From Lumbricus rubellus (Eukaryota > Annelida > Clitellata > Crassiclitellata > Lumbricidae), in contig OX243828.1 of the NCBI GenBank assembly GCA_945859605.1, forward strand, positions 24,418,609-24,482,608: a DNA stretch of 64,000 bases, in the 5' to 3' direction. Shown here one piece after another: positions 11,301 to 19,660 of this stretch. Positions within the stretch are counted from its first letter, which is position 1. The number at the start of each line of letters is the position of its first letter. The position numbers and the translations under genes were made by a program. The notes under the pieces are model-generated. The model saw nothing but the letters and a program-made list of their open reading frames with translations, did not search any database and had not been told where the DNA came from.

Positions 11301-12230
11301 CTATGATTATTTGCACATAACACGTCGTAAGTCGGAGATTTCCGTTGATAGGTAAACAGCGAAAACTAGAGGAAAGTCAATGTAATTTTCCAATTGTTAG
11401 ATTATTTCAGATTACAATTTAAAAATATTTATTTTGTCCAAATAACCGAAAAGTTTGAGTAAGAGTAACTTTGAAGGACTGATTTCGTAGAAGTTATGAT
11501 TTGAAATTAGTATTATTGGGCCGGTTTAGATTCATTTTTGTAGATAAATTGTGACAGTGTCCGTAAACTTGTGCAAATAGTTTTTCGTCCATAAATTGAT
11601 TTAGGATTGAAGTAGAATGATAAGTTTGGTGTCGTTGTAAAAAGAATGTCTTTCTGTGCTCACGGTCAGACAAGGCACTTTTTACTTCGATTGTGCTCAA
11701 CCCTGAATCTGTGCTGTTCCATTACTTGCCGTATAAAGCAGTGGGGGTTCTCCCTTCAACTCTGGGCACACGATATAGTTCTCCCGGAGGCTGACGATTG
11801 AATGCGAAGAATGTTTCTTATTTGTATTCTAGAGTCTGATTAATTATTCTTGTCTTTTAATGTACATTATTCATGCTTATGTACACATGCAGTCTGCATC
11901 TGAGAATTAAGGCGAATACTTAGTTATTGCGTTTCTTAGAAATCTGTAATCTGGCTTTAAAAATGCTTATCTTTAGAACCATATTTTGTAAATATTCATC
12001 TTTGTATTGCATTGTATCGTTTTTCTTTCCGTTTTAGCCCGGAGTCGATAAAACATCGGAACGACATGTTCTACCTGATACCCGAGCCTTCGTGCGTTCC
12101 GGACAGCCCCGTCTGGTACTCGACATCCACGCTCGGAGCGGAGGCTATCAGCAAAATGCTGAATCGTATTCGCGTCGTCCGTGAAATCCAGGAATCACAG
12201 ATCAATCAGATTCCTGCGTACTACGGTTGA
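1025..12230 (+). CDS. ZMYM: ZMYM2/3/4-type MYM zinc-finger protein, C-terminal 779 residues (12 exons, 5' partial)
   Basis: Exons: 1025-1430, 2316-2456, 3710-3825, 4259-4391, 5318-5502, 6469-6574, 7806-7958, 8355-8753, 9697-9822, 10295-10561, 11134-11248, 12038-12230. All junctions keep one frame and every intron is GT-AG. Residue order: a Ser/Lys-rich linker (1-135), an acidic tract (about 136-182), a Cys/Lys segment with [17 protein letters not shown] (about 221-265), a Pro-Val repeat (about 266-327), an acidic helix-rich linker, then the DUF3504 domain (about 430-779) with [34 protein letters not shown] and [14 protein letters not shown]. These match the C-terminal half of vertebrate ZMYM2/ZMYM3/ZMYM4 and Drosophila Woc. 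The family is nuclear; ZMYM2/3 bind SUMO and associate with LSD1-CoREST-HDAC complexes. The MYM fingers would be encoded upstream of the window. I cannot decide which vertebrate paralog is closest. Confidence 0.9.
1453..1680 (-). repeat. tRNA-derived SINE
   Basis: Read on the minus strand it has a tRNA-like head with A-box and degenerate B-box, then a middle region (aaggacc..caagtccttcactcgcaatt) and the tail gcgcctctgagtag...cttgaaggggcgc. The same family recurs on both strands through the window. Confidence 0.8.
1683..1905 (-). repeat. Second SINE-like repeat with GGCGCTATATAAATT tail
   Basis: The plus strand starts aatttatatagcgcc and continues with gcgctcccagtgc, a gtggtcttgag segment, ggcccaccagtta and gtgcagggccaatgag. 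Copies with the same order lie at about 16800-17020 and, more diverged, at 40145-40310. It lacks an obvious tRNA head. Confidence 0.6.
2170..2310 (+). repeat. SINE 3'-end fragment with (GATT)n tail
   Basis: A SINE tail (gtgcctctgagtagagatct, then a gcgctgtataaattg end) runs into about 85 bp of GATT repeats that stop at the acceptor of ZMYM exon 2. The simple repeat is presumably the SINE's own 3' tail. Confidence 0.7.
2316..2456 (+). CDS. ZMYM: ZMYM-like exon 2: acidic tract
   Basis: Phase 1 to phase 1. The acceptor tacag directly follows a (GATT)n tract. The encoded segment is a Ser run, then almost only Asp and Glu, ending [11 protein letters not shown]. The donor is gtagtt. Confidence 0.8.
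2870..3085 (+). repeat. Dispersed repeat shared with 58090-58330
   Basis: Segments such as cattagtggttt, cttttatt...tttt, atgaaagaatcaaa and ttcagtt.gagaaaa occur in the same order here and near 58.1-58.3 kb. The family is unknown to me. Confidence 0.4.
3710..3825 (+). CDS. ZMYM: ZMYM-like exon 3
   Basis: The acceptor is gtggtag and the donor gtaaca; the exon runs from phase 1 to phase 0. It encodes [19 protein letters not shown] and a short basic segment. It joins in frame to exon 4. Confidence 0.75.
3866..4180 (+). repeat. (TAC/TGC)n trinucleotide microsatellite
   Basis: Imperfect CTA/CTG triplets within intron 3 of the ZMYM-like gene. The apparent poly-Leu frame is a product of the repeat and not a gene. 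Confidence 0.9.
4259..4391 (+). CDS. ZMYM: ZMYM-like exon 4: Cys/Lys motif
   Basis: Read in phase 0 after the acceptor ttgtttag, it encodes [20 protein letters not shown] followed by MTKATSC. This pattern precedes the Pro-Val repeat in vertebrate ZMYM proteins. Donor gttgaa, phase 1. Confidence 0.85.
4405..4621 (-). repeat. tRNA-derived SINE
   Basis: Full-length family member on the minus strand: a head with B-box GGTTCGAATCC-like sequence and the tail gctataacaagtgcacatac. It sits in ZMYM intron 4, 14 bp after the exon 4 donor. Confidence 0.8.
5145..5317 (+). repeat. TTGTTTGCTA/TTGTTCACTA tandem repeat at exon 5 acceptor
   Basis: Roughly 10-bp units (attgtttgct, attgttcact) are repeated about 17 times and end as the tttgcag acceptor of ZMYM exon 5, so the array supplies the pyrimidine-rich acceptor region. 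Confidence 0.85.
5318..5502 (+). CDS. ZMYM: ZMYM-like exon 5: Pro-Val repeat
   Basis: It encodes two runs of alternating Pro with Ile/Val ([15 protein letters not shown] and [15 protein letters not shown]), the hallmark linker of ZMYM2/3/4, then ISNILKQLK, which continues into exon 6 ([11 protein letters not shown]). The donor used, gtctgg, is weak, but the reading frame and homology both require it. Confidence 0.85.
5606..5925 (-). repeat. SINE interrupted by a ~140-bp insertion
   Basis: SINE tail and body occupy 5606-5739 and the tRNA-like head resumes at 5881-5925. The intervening segment ends aataaagaatgttc and then (TTAC)n, like a retroposed 3' end, so it is probably a later insertion into the SINE. 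Confidence 0.65.
6469..6574 (+). CDS. ZMYM: ZMYM-like exon 6
   Basis: It encodes [19 protein letters not shown] and an acidic tail, from phase 0 to phase 1. The acceptor is ttctttag and the donor gtaaca. Confidence 0.85.
6672..6741. mobile_element. 70-bp TTAA-type hairpin MITE (diverged copy)
   Basis: Left end TCAACCCTTTGCC and right end GGTAAAGGGTTAA; the interior resembles the 71-bp elements at 787 and 12415. It lies in ZMYM intron 6. Confidence 0.5.
7272..7372 (-). repeat. tRNA-like SINE head of a second family
   Basis: The minus strand reads TTGGTAGTGTAGTGGTTAA (A-box-like) and, about 35 bp later, GGAGGTTCAAATCC (B-box). The rest differs from the main SINE family. It lacks the folding expected of a functional tRNA gene. 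Confidence 0.5.
7444..7715 (+). repeat. tRNA-derived SINE with (CATA)n tail
   Basis: The head (gcgggggtgtaggggta; gttcaaatcc), body and tail (cttgaaggggtgc) are followed directly by about 75 bp of CATA/CACA repeats. Located in ZMYM intron 6. Confidence 0.8.
7806..7958 (+). CDS. ZMYM: ZMYM-like exon 7
   Basis: It encodes a helical acidic segment ([17 protein letters not shown], then [16 protein letters not shown]), phase 1 to phase 1, between the Pro-Val linker and the DUF3504 domain. The donor gtacgt is clear. Confidence 0.85.
8082..8305 (+). repeat. tRNA-derived SINE
   Basis: A-box-like TGGTATAGTGG and B-box GGTTCGAATCC, followed by the family body and the tail gcgcctctgagtag. It lies in ZMYM intron 7, about 50 bp before exon 8. 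Confidence 0.85.
8355..8753 (+). CDS. ZMYM: ZMYM-like exon 8: start of DUF3504 domain
   Basis: The largest exon, 399 bp, phase 1 to phase 1. It encodes the conserved VKKRFALDE segment, [10 protein letters not shown], and [20 protein letters not shown] leading to [10 protein letters not shown]. The donor gtgagt is consensus. This is the strongest single match to the family. Confidence 0.93.
9150..9330 (+). mobile_element. LINE ORF2 3'-end fragment
   Basis: It encodes the [19 protein letters not shown] segment seen at the end of many LINE ORF2 proteins and is almost identical to 45096-45271. The retrotransposon is severely 5' truncated, within ZMYM intron 8. Confidence 0.75.
9697..9822 (+). 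CDS. ZMYM: ZMYM-like exon 9
   Basis: It encodes [20 protein letters not shown] and [16 protein letters not shown], phase 1 to phase 1, within DUF3504. Acceptor ttcaag, donor gtacgt. Confidence 0.92.
10295..10561 (+). CDS. ZMYM: ZMYM-like exon 10
   Basis: It encodes [33 protein letters not shown] and [13 protein letters not shown], typical of the DUF3504 core. The intron that follows opens with a 17-bp tandem array that starts right at the donor. Confidence 0.92.
10564..10870 (+). repeat. 17-bp minisatellite (gaagtctttgttgtcgt)
   Basis: About 15 imperfect copies, degenerating towards the 3' end. The array begins immediately after the exon 10 donor of the ZMYM-like gene. Confidence 0.9.
11134..11248 (+). 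CDS. ZMYM: ZMYM-like exon 11
   Basis: It encodes [20 protein letters not shown] and ends in phase 2 inside a Cys codon completed by exon 12 ([11 protein letters not shown]). Acceptor attttcag. Confidence 0.92.
12038..12230 (+). CDS. ZMYM: ZMYM-like exon 12: C-terminus
   Basis: It encodes [27 protein letters not shown] and VVREIQESQ, and stops at TGA 12228-12230. The terminal residues match the usual end of ZMYM2/4-type proteins. Confidence 0.92.
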
Positions 12231-12262
12231 CAATCGGTTGTCGAGTGACTGAAAAATAGTTC

Positions 12263-12345
12263 TTAGCCCTTTACCCGTTCATTTTTCCCGCTAAGCCCGT
12301 GTTTTCAGCGGATATTCTCGGGGCAAACGACGGGTAAAGGGTTAA
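12263..12345. mobile_element. 83-bp TTAR-bounded hairpin element in the 3' UTR
   Basis: It begins TTAGCCCTTTACCCGT and ends ACGGGTAAAGGGTTAA, an inverted repeat of about 15 bp. It starts 33 bp past the ZMYM stop codon, so it should be transcribed and could fold as a hairpin. Confidence 0.55.
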
Positions 12346-12414
12346 CGAAGAAACCTTACGACTGTCTGGATTCGTGAAGGATTACGTAGTGCTGTCTTCA
12401 ATGTAAACGGTTTC

Positions 12415-12485
12415 TTAACCCTTTAATGCTGAGATGGTAGTAAATGGTATGGGAAATCCTTTACCCTCCGACATTAAAGGTTTAA
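12415..12485. mobile_element. 71-bp TTAA hairpin MITE (copy 2, inverted relative to copy 1)
   Basis: Read on the minus strand it matches the element at 787-857 over nearly its whole length, including ggatttcccataccattt. TTAA is at both borders. It probably lies within or just after the ZMYM 3' UTR. Confidence 0.65.
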
Positions 12486-12779
12486 CCTGATAGGTGACTG
12501 TTTTTTTGTGGTCGTCCTTAAAGCGCAGAAGTGTCTGGCGGCTGTTGGCTTCGTCAGCAGGGGGATGTTGGAATTTTGTTCCCGTTTGATGTTATGAGTG
12601 TTATCTAAGGTTTAGTTTGCGTTTCTTCATTTGTATTTTGTTGTCATGCGTTTGCTGAAAGCAAAGAGGATTGTTATTACGCAGATCTATACGTCTGATT
12701 TCATTAAAGAATGGTCTGAAGAAGACGGTTCTGTCCTCTGTTGCGTGGATGTTCTGTTGTGCTCGAGGAATGACCAAAC

Positions 12780-13040
12780 AGATTTAGACCGGACTTAAAT
12801 AGATTTGGACCGGGCTTAAATGGATTTAGACCAGGCTTAAATAGATTTATACTGGGCTTAAATAGATTTAGACCAGGCTTAAATAGATTTATACTTGGCT
12901 TAAAAAGATTTAGACCAGGCTTAAATAGATTTGGACCGGGTTTAAATAGATTTAGACCAGGCTTAATTAGATTTAGACCAATCTTAAATAGATTTATACC
13001 GGGCTTAAATAGATTTAGACCAGGCTTAAGGAGATTTGAA
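12780..13040. repeat. 21-bp minisatellite (aatagatttagaccaggctta)
   Basis: About twelve copies with point variation. Because the unit is a multiple of three, the minus strand is open with a repeating NLFKPGL pattern. I see no splice sites or coding context, so I treat it as non-coding. Confidence 0.9.
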
Positions 13041-13206
13041 TGGTGCTTCCACACCGAAATTGTCAATTTTACTAAATGTATTCATATGAAGTTGTCTTTG
13101 ATTGTTGCCTTGTGCAATATTATGATGGGGGCTGTAGAAGTCGTGAGAGCGATATGATTCTACAACTCAATTGCAAGACTTCTGAAGACCATTAGTCACT
13201 GTAGGT

Positions 13207-13410
13207 CAGTGGTTCCCATCCTTTTTTGACTGTAGGGCCACTTTTTCTTAGTTAAAGGACATTAGGGCATTTAGGGTCCACAATGCTAAATTTAATTAAC
13301 TAAAGGCATAAAAAATTGTTATTATTGATTCAAAATAGAATGTTTTATGTTATTTATAGACGTCAAAATAAAATAATTTGTAATGGAAAATAATTATATG
13401 TTCTATCCTG
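13207..13410 (+). mobile_element. Left part of a hAT-like MITE
   Basis: It starts cagtggttcccatcc and follows the complete element at 38253-38590 for about 200 bp (tttaattaact.aaaggcat, gattcaaaatagaat). The right end is missing. Confidence 0.6.
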
Positions 13411-13460
13411 TACTGCTTTCTATCAGAATACCACACTGTACTGCTTGATAGCCAAATGCC

Positions 13461-13570
13461 AAAATGTTACAGTACTGCTTGATAACTGATTATCAAACTG
13501 TACTTCTTGATAACTGATTATCAAACTGTACTTCTTGATAACTGATTATCAAACTGTACTGCTTGATAAC
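13461..13570 (+). repeat. 28-bp tandem repeat
   Basis: Units of actgtacttcttgataactg plus attatcaa are repeated about four times, with mixed tt/gc variants. Confidence 0.85.
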
Positions 13571-14084
13571 TAACTGGCAGACTACTGTGACTAAGCACCT
13601 TACTGAATTGCACAATACTAAGTACCAAAACTACTGTTGATATCCAACTACTGAACAGTATTGCTAGAAAGCATACATGTACATGCAGTAGCAAACCTGG
13701 TACTGCCTAATAGCAGGTTCACATTGTACAACTTTAGGTTACACTTGGTGGCCTTAAGAGACCTAGTCATTGTAGTCAATGCCCGGTTTCAATGCAGGTT
13801 GCATTAACCTTGACATAAAGCAACTGAGAAACTAAGCTCTGCAGTACAGAAAGCCATTACCCAACTGGTTTGTAATCTATACTTGTTGTTTTTCTTGAGC
13901 ATGCCATACTGAGGTGGTTGATATTAAATTGGTTCAGCCCAAGTTACTGATATGGTTTTTGCATGGAAGAAACGCTGCATTGCTTTCCGGTCTATGTAAA
14001 AAAATATACAGGCTGCTAATGGACGACTAGGTTCACGTACTGATGTGGGAGTATAGCACTAAGGTAGCTAATTTGTTGGGTGAT
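13571..14084. other. No gene or repeat recognised
   Basis: Unique-looking AT-rich sequence with stops in all frames. Confidence 0.5.
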
Positions 14085-14195
14085 TGAAAGGAAGGGAGGG
14101 AGGGAGGAAGGGAGGAGGGGAGGAAGGAAGGAAAAAAGGAAGGAAGGATAAAGGAAGGACGGAAGGAAGAAAGGAAGGAAGGAGGGCAGGAAGGA
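14085..14195. repeat. (GGAA)n purine-rich tract
   Basis: Imperfect GGAA/GGGA repeats; the poly-Ser/Pro/Phe frames on the opposite strand are artefacts of the repeat. Confidence 0.85.
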
Positions 14196-14960
14196 ATGCC
14201 AGTTGGTCGAATACACACGTGATGCGCTAGGTGCAATAGTCGAAGGAAGAGTCATAGAGATACACGAAGGAAGGTTTATAATACTACGTTGGATAGGCAA
14301 TATTTTACAAAAAAGACATAATAAGATTTTGACTAAAGATGAGAGCAGAAGAGAGCATTGAGTTTCACAGATGACTGTAGTGAATGAAGATTATTCATAT
14401 GCACCCAGCGCCACCAAATTGGTAGAATCAATAACATGATAGGCTACGCAGTAAAATTCTCTGCATCTCTCCTAGACCAAAAGCAGGCGTTCGACACAGT
14501 CGCTAAAAGCCATCTGGTTATGGCTTTTGTAAATATCCTAAACAGCAGTGCTATCGAGAAATATTTTACCAAAACATACCAACACACACACGGTTCCATT
14601 TTTGTACTACAGAATATTAATCCAAACAAAAACTCAATATAACTCGTATGCATAAATTAATTAATGTTATGCATAATTTTTTTACAGACGTGCGGTGTCC
14701 CTGACGCAAGTTGTTCAACGCAGAAACTGTTTGTTGGAGGCCTACTACATATAACTCATAGACGTATACCCTGCTTAGTTGTTATGTTGGATATGCATGG
14801 TTAGGTTTAAATTGCCAAAATTCCGTGAACCTGTTTGGAAAATGTGTTTAAGTGAAAAGCCCAAGAATTTTTAATATTATTCTCATGTTCTCTGATTACT
14901 TTTTTAGTATAAACTATGGATTAAATAGGAAATTTTATCCAAGATGAACGACACAGTTTT

Positions 14961-15200
14961 TGCTTTGATTCCAAGAAAGCATTTGATATCTTAAACTCAA
15001 TTAAAGATGGAAGAATTTGAAGTTTATCATAGTAAAGTCTGTTTTCACACCCCAAGACTGATTGTTGGCTCATCTTTTGCTTTGATTCCAAGGAAGCATT
15101 TGATATCTCAAACTCAATTAAAGATGGAAGGATTTGCCGTTCTTTTCGCAGACTGATTGTCTTTTACTTTGATTCCAGGGAAGCTTTCGACATTATTTTT
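14961..15200 (+). repeat. ~117-bp tandem duplication
   Basis: tgctttgattccaagaaagc begins one unit at 14961 and a near-identical unit at 15078 (same gatatct.aaactcaatta core). A partial third unit starts near 15163. Confidence 0.8.
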
Positions 15201-15529
15201 GTGTCAAAGGTGAACATAGGATGGGCGGATTTGATGACACGTGTATCGCATACACTGTCGAAATTGTAGTGTTGCACAGATCGTGTACACCATTCACGTG
15301 TTGGTACTTGGTACGTGCTGCTGAGCGTGAAGCACAGCAGAAGACTTAAAGATCCATTTGTCAGATTAGTTATTAGTCATCCACCACAACAGGAATTTCT
15401 TGCACAATTCGATCCGATTCACTCCAGTGAATAAAGAAGTGAATCGTGGAATCTAGAATAGCACACAGTACCAGTACAAATTAAGTACCAGTACAAAGTA
15501 CCAGTAGGCTACAGTAAGACACAGATTTA

Positions 15530-16519
15530 TTAACCCTCGGGCTACCAGGGGGGGGGTGGTATCCACCCCCCCCCTAGGTTTTTCCCAAATCAAACTTTTT
15601 TCGTTAGGAATAAAATTTTGACGTTTTAGGTGGCTGTAGAGGATTCATTTGCACACATTTTGAGCTAAAATGTGTGATGATATACCATACCATTCAAAAG
15701 TTATACCCGATATACCCGAGGCACCAGGGGGGGGGTGGATACCACCCCCCCCTTAGATTATCGGCTGTATCTTATCCGTCCTTTGACATGAAGAGACACC
15801 AATTACACCATTCTGTAGAGGGAATGTGGGGCTACATTCTGGTGGTCACGGAGTTGTCTTTGGACAACCGGAAGTGCTCAAAATAAATTAAAATATAAAT
15901 AAAGGTGTTTTATTTTCATAAAACTTTCATGTTTTTCCTATTAAAAATTATTCATAATTTATTTTTTAAGAGAAATAAATTATGTCATTCTATAGAGGGC
16001 ATTTAGGGCTATTTTTTGATACCAATTAATTTGACATTTGATGACCGGAAGTGTTCAAAATAAATTTAAATGTGTGAAAATGTTGGGTTTTTTTACAACG
16101 CAAACCGATAAGTCTGCGTAAACGTTTTTCAGCATGTTTTACATGTTTTTTCTCTTTTTATTGTAACTAAAACTAACTTATTACTAGTTTTTACAGTTGA
16201 ATATTGGACTTTATTATATGTAAACTATTTTTAATTAAATAAATTATGTTAAAACACACAGATCTAATATTTTGCTTATGCGAAAGTATACATTTTGTGG
16301 AATCGACGGGTGCCTACGGTAAAAAATTCATAACTTCGGGGTGCTTTCATATATTTTAAACCTAAATATACCATTTTGTGCAGAAATGAATGCTGAATCC
16401 ATAGGTGTATTACAAGTTATGATATCTCAAACCAAACCCAAAATCCAGGGGGGGGGTGGTAACCACCCCCCCCCTTGGTAGTCAGTGTTACAAAAAAAGC
16501 TTGGTAGCCTGAGGGTTAA
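15530..16519. mobile_element. 990-bp piggyBac-like non-autonomous element
   Basis: The left end is TTAACCCTCGGGCTACCA and the right end, on the opposite strand, is TTAACCCTCAGGCTACCA, 17 of 18 identical, with TTAA at each border. No transposase frame is present. Inside are three copies of a G8-9/C8-10 palindrome centred near 15560, 15738 and 16461. TTAA borders with CCCT-type ends suggest piggyBac; the assignment is inference. Confidence 0.65.
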
Positions 16520-16582
16520 ACAGCATTCCTTCTGGCAAAGGTAGGCTATAACGAAATACGAATTGTGATGTTGTTCAGATGC

Positions 16583-16719
16583 ATAGTGAGAATTGTTGGG
16601 GGTTGGGAGGTTTCAACCCCCAGTCTTTCTTAGAGCCTCATAGTAAAGTCTGTTTTCACACCCCAATTCCAAGTGGATCATAGTCCAACCCCCAATTGTT
16701 TTTACATGATTCTCACACT
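16583..16719. mobile_element. 137-bp MITE with 10-bp direct repeat flanks
   Basis: The left end atagtgagaat and right end attctcacact are inverted repeats. The decamer gttcagatgc flanks it at 16573-16582 and 16720-16729. A related copy lies at 32916-33066. Confidence 0.7.
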
Positions 16720-16799
16720 GTTCAGATGCGAGTTGGTGCAGATCAATAGCTGACTTCACTGTCTATATAGGCCTACACGGAACATGTTAATATTGTATT

Positions 16800-17025
16800 G
16801 TATCGTATTGTATATGTAAATTTATATAGCACCTCTCTCAGCGCACACTTCTCAGAGGCGCTCCCAGTGCGAGAGACCAAGAGTGAAAAAGTGGTCTTGA
16901 TGCATCGAAAAGAGGCACTTTAATTAGCCCACCAGTTAGCCTAATATGGAGGAAAGTGCTGGAGGAAGAAGCTGTTTCCACAATGCAGGGCCAGTGAAAG
17001 CAAAGGCTTGTGTTTTATACTCCGC
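16800..17025 (-). repeat. Second SINE-like repeat (copy)
   Basis: aatttatatagcacc, gcgctcccagtgcgagagac, gtggtcttgatgc, agcccaccagttag and tgcagggccagtgaaag occur in the same order as at 1683-1905. Confidence 0.6.
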
Positions 17026-18080
17026 AAACGGATGAGGTCACATAGATAACCTACTTGGAAACTCGGCCAGTATGATATATAAATATATAAGAAAAAAGGA
17101 AGGTTGTTGATGACAATGATGATGATTGCATCAATTGTTACACCAAAAACTACTTAGATCTCTGTCAATAAACTCTACATAGCCATTACAGGTCTACACG
17201 CTACACTTACTGTGACACGTTTGCTGTTGTGTTTCGTGGTTGAGCATCGTATTATGTAACATCGATATTCTATGAGGCTGAATCCACGTTCGTTGTTCAA
17301 CAGGATTGCCTCCTTATCTCAATAAGATATCGCTGTTTCCGGGGATTAGATTATCCACAGGGAATTCTTTTCTTTTCATTCTAAAACTGGAAACAACAAA
17401 TGCCATACAATAATTTCATAATTAATTATTGTCAACAGGGTGGAACTGTAACAGTCAATTTCTCAGCGCTCACACATAAGATAGCTGAGCTAAACACCGA
17501 CGCTGTTAGCCTAGGCCTATCAAGTAAAAAAATACCAGAATCTGGTCTGTTTAAGTGTAAGGTCAGAATAAGAGGGAGCCTCAGGGAGGTCAAGTCGAGA
17601 AGATAGCAGACTCTGAGCAGGTTTCACACAGGGAATATCATTGATGATGGTGTAGATTAGCTGTAGAATGATCAGGACAATTAACCTTCGAAAAGCTCAA
17701 CTTTCGGTCGCTGGTGTAGGGGAGCTGTTAGCAGAGAAATCAAGCGAAGGAATTAAAGAGACGAGAATTGAGGACGAGGAAGTGAAGGAGAAGGATATGA
17801 GGAGGAGGAAGATAGGAAGATGAGGAGGAGGACTCGAGGAGAAGTAGCTAAATTAGAGGAATCTGTTGCGAGTCAGTTCCAAAGAGCTGATACAGAGAAG
17901 ATTACGTGTAGACTACTATTTGTAGGCGCTTTTAAAAATTAATTTTGAGAACAGTGACTGCGTAGCGATCTTGGAGAGGTTGCTCATCCATAAATGTCTG
18001 TGAGGAAGGCAACGTGAAAACACCTCACTCATGATACTCATCTCATCCCCCCAGGAGCGCAAAAGCCAATGAACCTGCTT
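17026..18080. other. No gene recognised
   Basis: Frames are short. 17660-17840 is purine-rich (gaggaggaag-type) without a clear unit. No splice-flanked exon was evident. Confidence 0.4.
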
Positions 18081-18082
18081 TC

Positions 18083-18233
18083 GGGCAGAGAACTCATCAT
18101 CATCATGATCATCATGATCATGATCATCATCATCATCATCGTCATCATCATCATCCATCGTCGTCGTCGTCATCGTCATCATCATCCATCGTCGTCGCCG
18201 TCATCATCATCATCATCATCATCATCCATCATT

Positions 18234-18302
<69 letters not shown>
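18083..18302. repeat. (ATC)n microsatellite
   Basis: Almost uninterrupted ATC triplets with GTC variants. Confidence 0.95.
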
Positions 18303-18303
<1 letters not shown>

Positions 18304-18594
18304 CTTAGGCCTATCTGCCGATTCTCTTCTAGCTATTTAACTTCTAAATGCCTCTTTGTTCACAGTTCACATCTGCAAAATTTCTCTGATCCATGCAATG
18401 AAAGAACTAAAACCGACCCCATTGGCTATCTCTCTATTCCCCCCAAACTGAACACACTCTTCTTTCACCAATCATATCCATTATCCAGGCCACTCCCTTC
18501 ACCATAATTTTTATCTTCTCTCTCACCGCTTCAAATCTAAGCGGGTAAACGTGTATACTAAAATACACGTTTACCTCTAAGCGCTATTCGCCAC

Positions 18595-18755
18595 AGTAGT
18601 CGGCCTGTCTGCCTTCCCTCGTCTGCCTGCCTGTCTGCCTACTGTCTGACTGGCTGTCCGCGTGTAACTGCCTGCTCGTGTGTACCTCTACCTGCCTGCA
18701 TGCGTACATCTGTCTCCCTTCCTGCGTGTACATGTACCTGCCTGCGTGCCTGCCT
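18595..18755. repeat. CTGCCTGC-rich degenerate repeat
   Basis: Irregular CTGC/CTGT motifs and tgcgtgtac units; no stable period. Confidence 0.6.
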
Positions 18756-18920
18756 GACACTTTGAATCTTGACCTAGAACCAGTTTTGAGTTTAACCATA
18801 GGCTACCTGCCTATCGATTGTTTTGACTAAGCGATTCCGTTTTTTAGCGCTATATAAATCAAGAGGTTACGATTACGATTAGGATTACGAGTATAACCGT
18901 CCTCTGTGGTTTATTCCAGG

Positions 18921-19118
18921 CAGAGCTGTTTTAAGGAATTATTAGAACTGCACAACTCCTTCTTTTCCATCCCATCCTCCATGGTAAATTACTTCCCAAT
19001 CGGAAAACAACGACTTTTTGGCTAGTTTTAACTGTACAGAAGTGCTTCTTCTACTGCACAAATCCATTTAGAACTGCACATTTTGTGTAGGCTACAACTG
19101 CACGTTAAAAAAGCCCTG
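18921..19118. mobile_element. 198-bp hAT-like MITE with perfect 8-bp TSD
   Basis: The ends are CAGAGCTGTTTTAAGG and, inverted, CAGGGCTTTTTTAACG. The octamer attccagg is present on both sides (18913-18920 and 19119-19126). A second copy in the opposite orientation is at 43441-43617. CAG ends with an 8-bp TSD are typical of hAT elements. Confidence 0.85.
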
Positions 19119-19444
19119 ATTCCAGGCGCTGGAGTTCATGCCAAGCTGTATGCTGGGTGCATTTCTGTCACTGCTCGGATGTTGTTCTTATTCGGAACGG
19201 AACTTAAAAGTTCTCATCTGTTTCAGCTTACTTAGCCTACATGTATCTTCCCAACCACTAGACTTCTGCTTGTCCGAACTTTCCAGATTATACTGATCTG
19301 ACTGAGGAAACGATCGCAGCGACCTTACTCTGAAGTGTGTATCAATACATGCTCAGCCTTTATGCAAGGACATCTTCGTAATCGAGAGCCGCCATAGAAG
19401 TCATATCGAACAGAACGGCGCTATATAAGTCACTGGATCAGATT

Positions 19445-19660
19445 GGTCTGTCTGTCTGTCCATCCATTCATCCATCCATCCATCGATCGATCAGTCAAAC
19501 CACCTCATCTATCCACCCATCTATCCACCCGTCTATCCACCCATCTATCCACCCGTCTATCCACCCATCTATCCCTCCCATCTATCCACCCATTTATCCA
19601 CCCATCTATATCCACCCGTCCGTCCGCCCATCCATCCATCCACCTATCTTTCCAACTATC
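19445..19660. repeat. (CATC/CTAT)n microsatellite
   Basis: tctgtctg followed by ccatccatc, then ctatccacccat units. Confidence 0.9.

Noticed and set aside
12704..13066. 120-codon minus-strand frame with repeating NLFKPGL
   Set aside because: It follows from a 21-bp minisatellite, which keeps frame by length; no promoter, splice sites or conserved partner seen.
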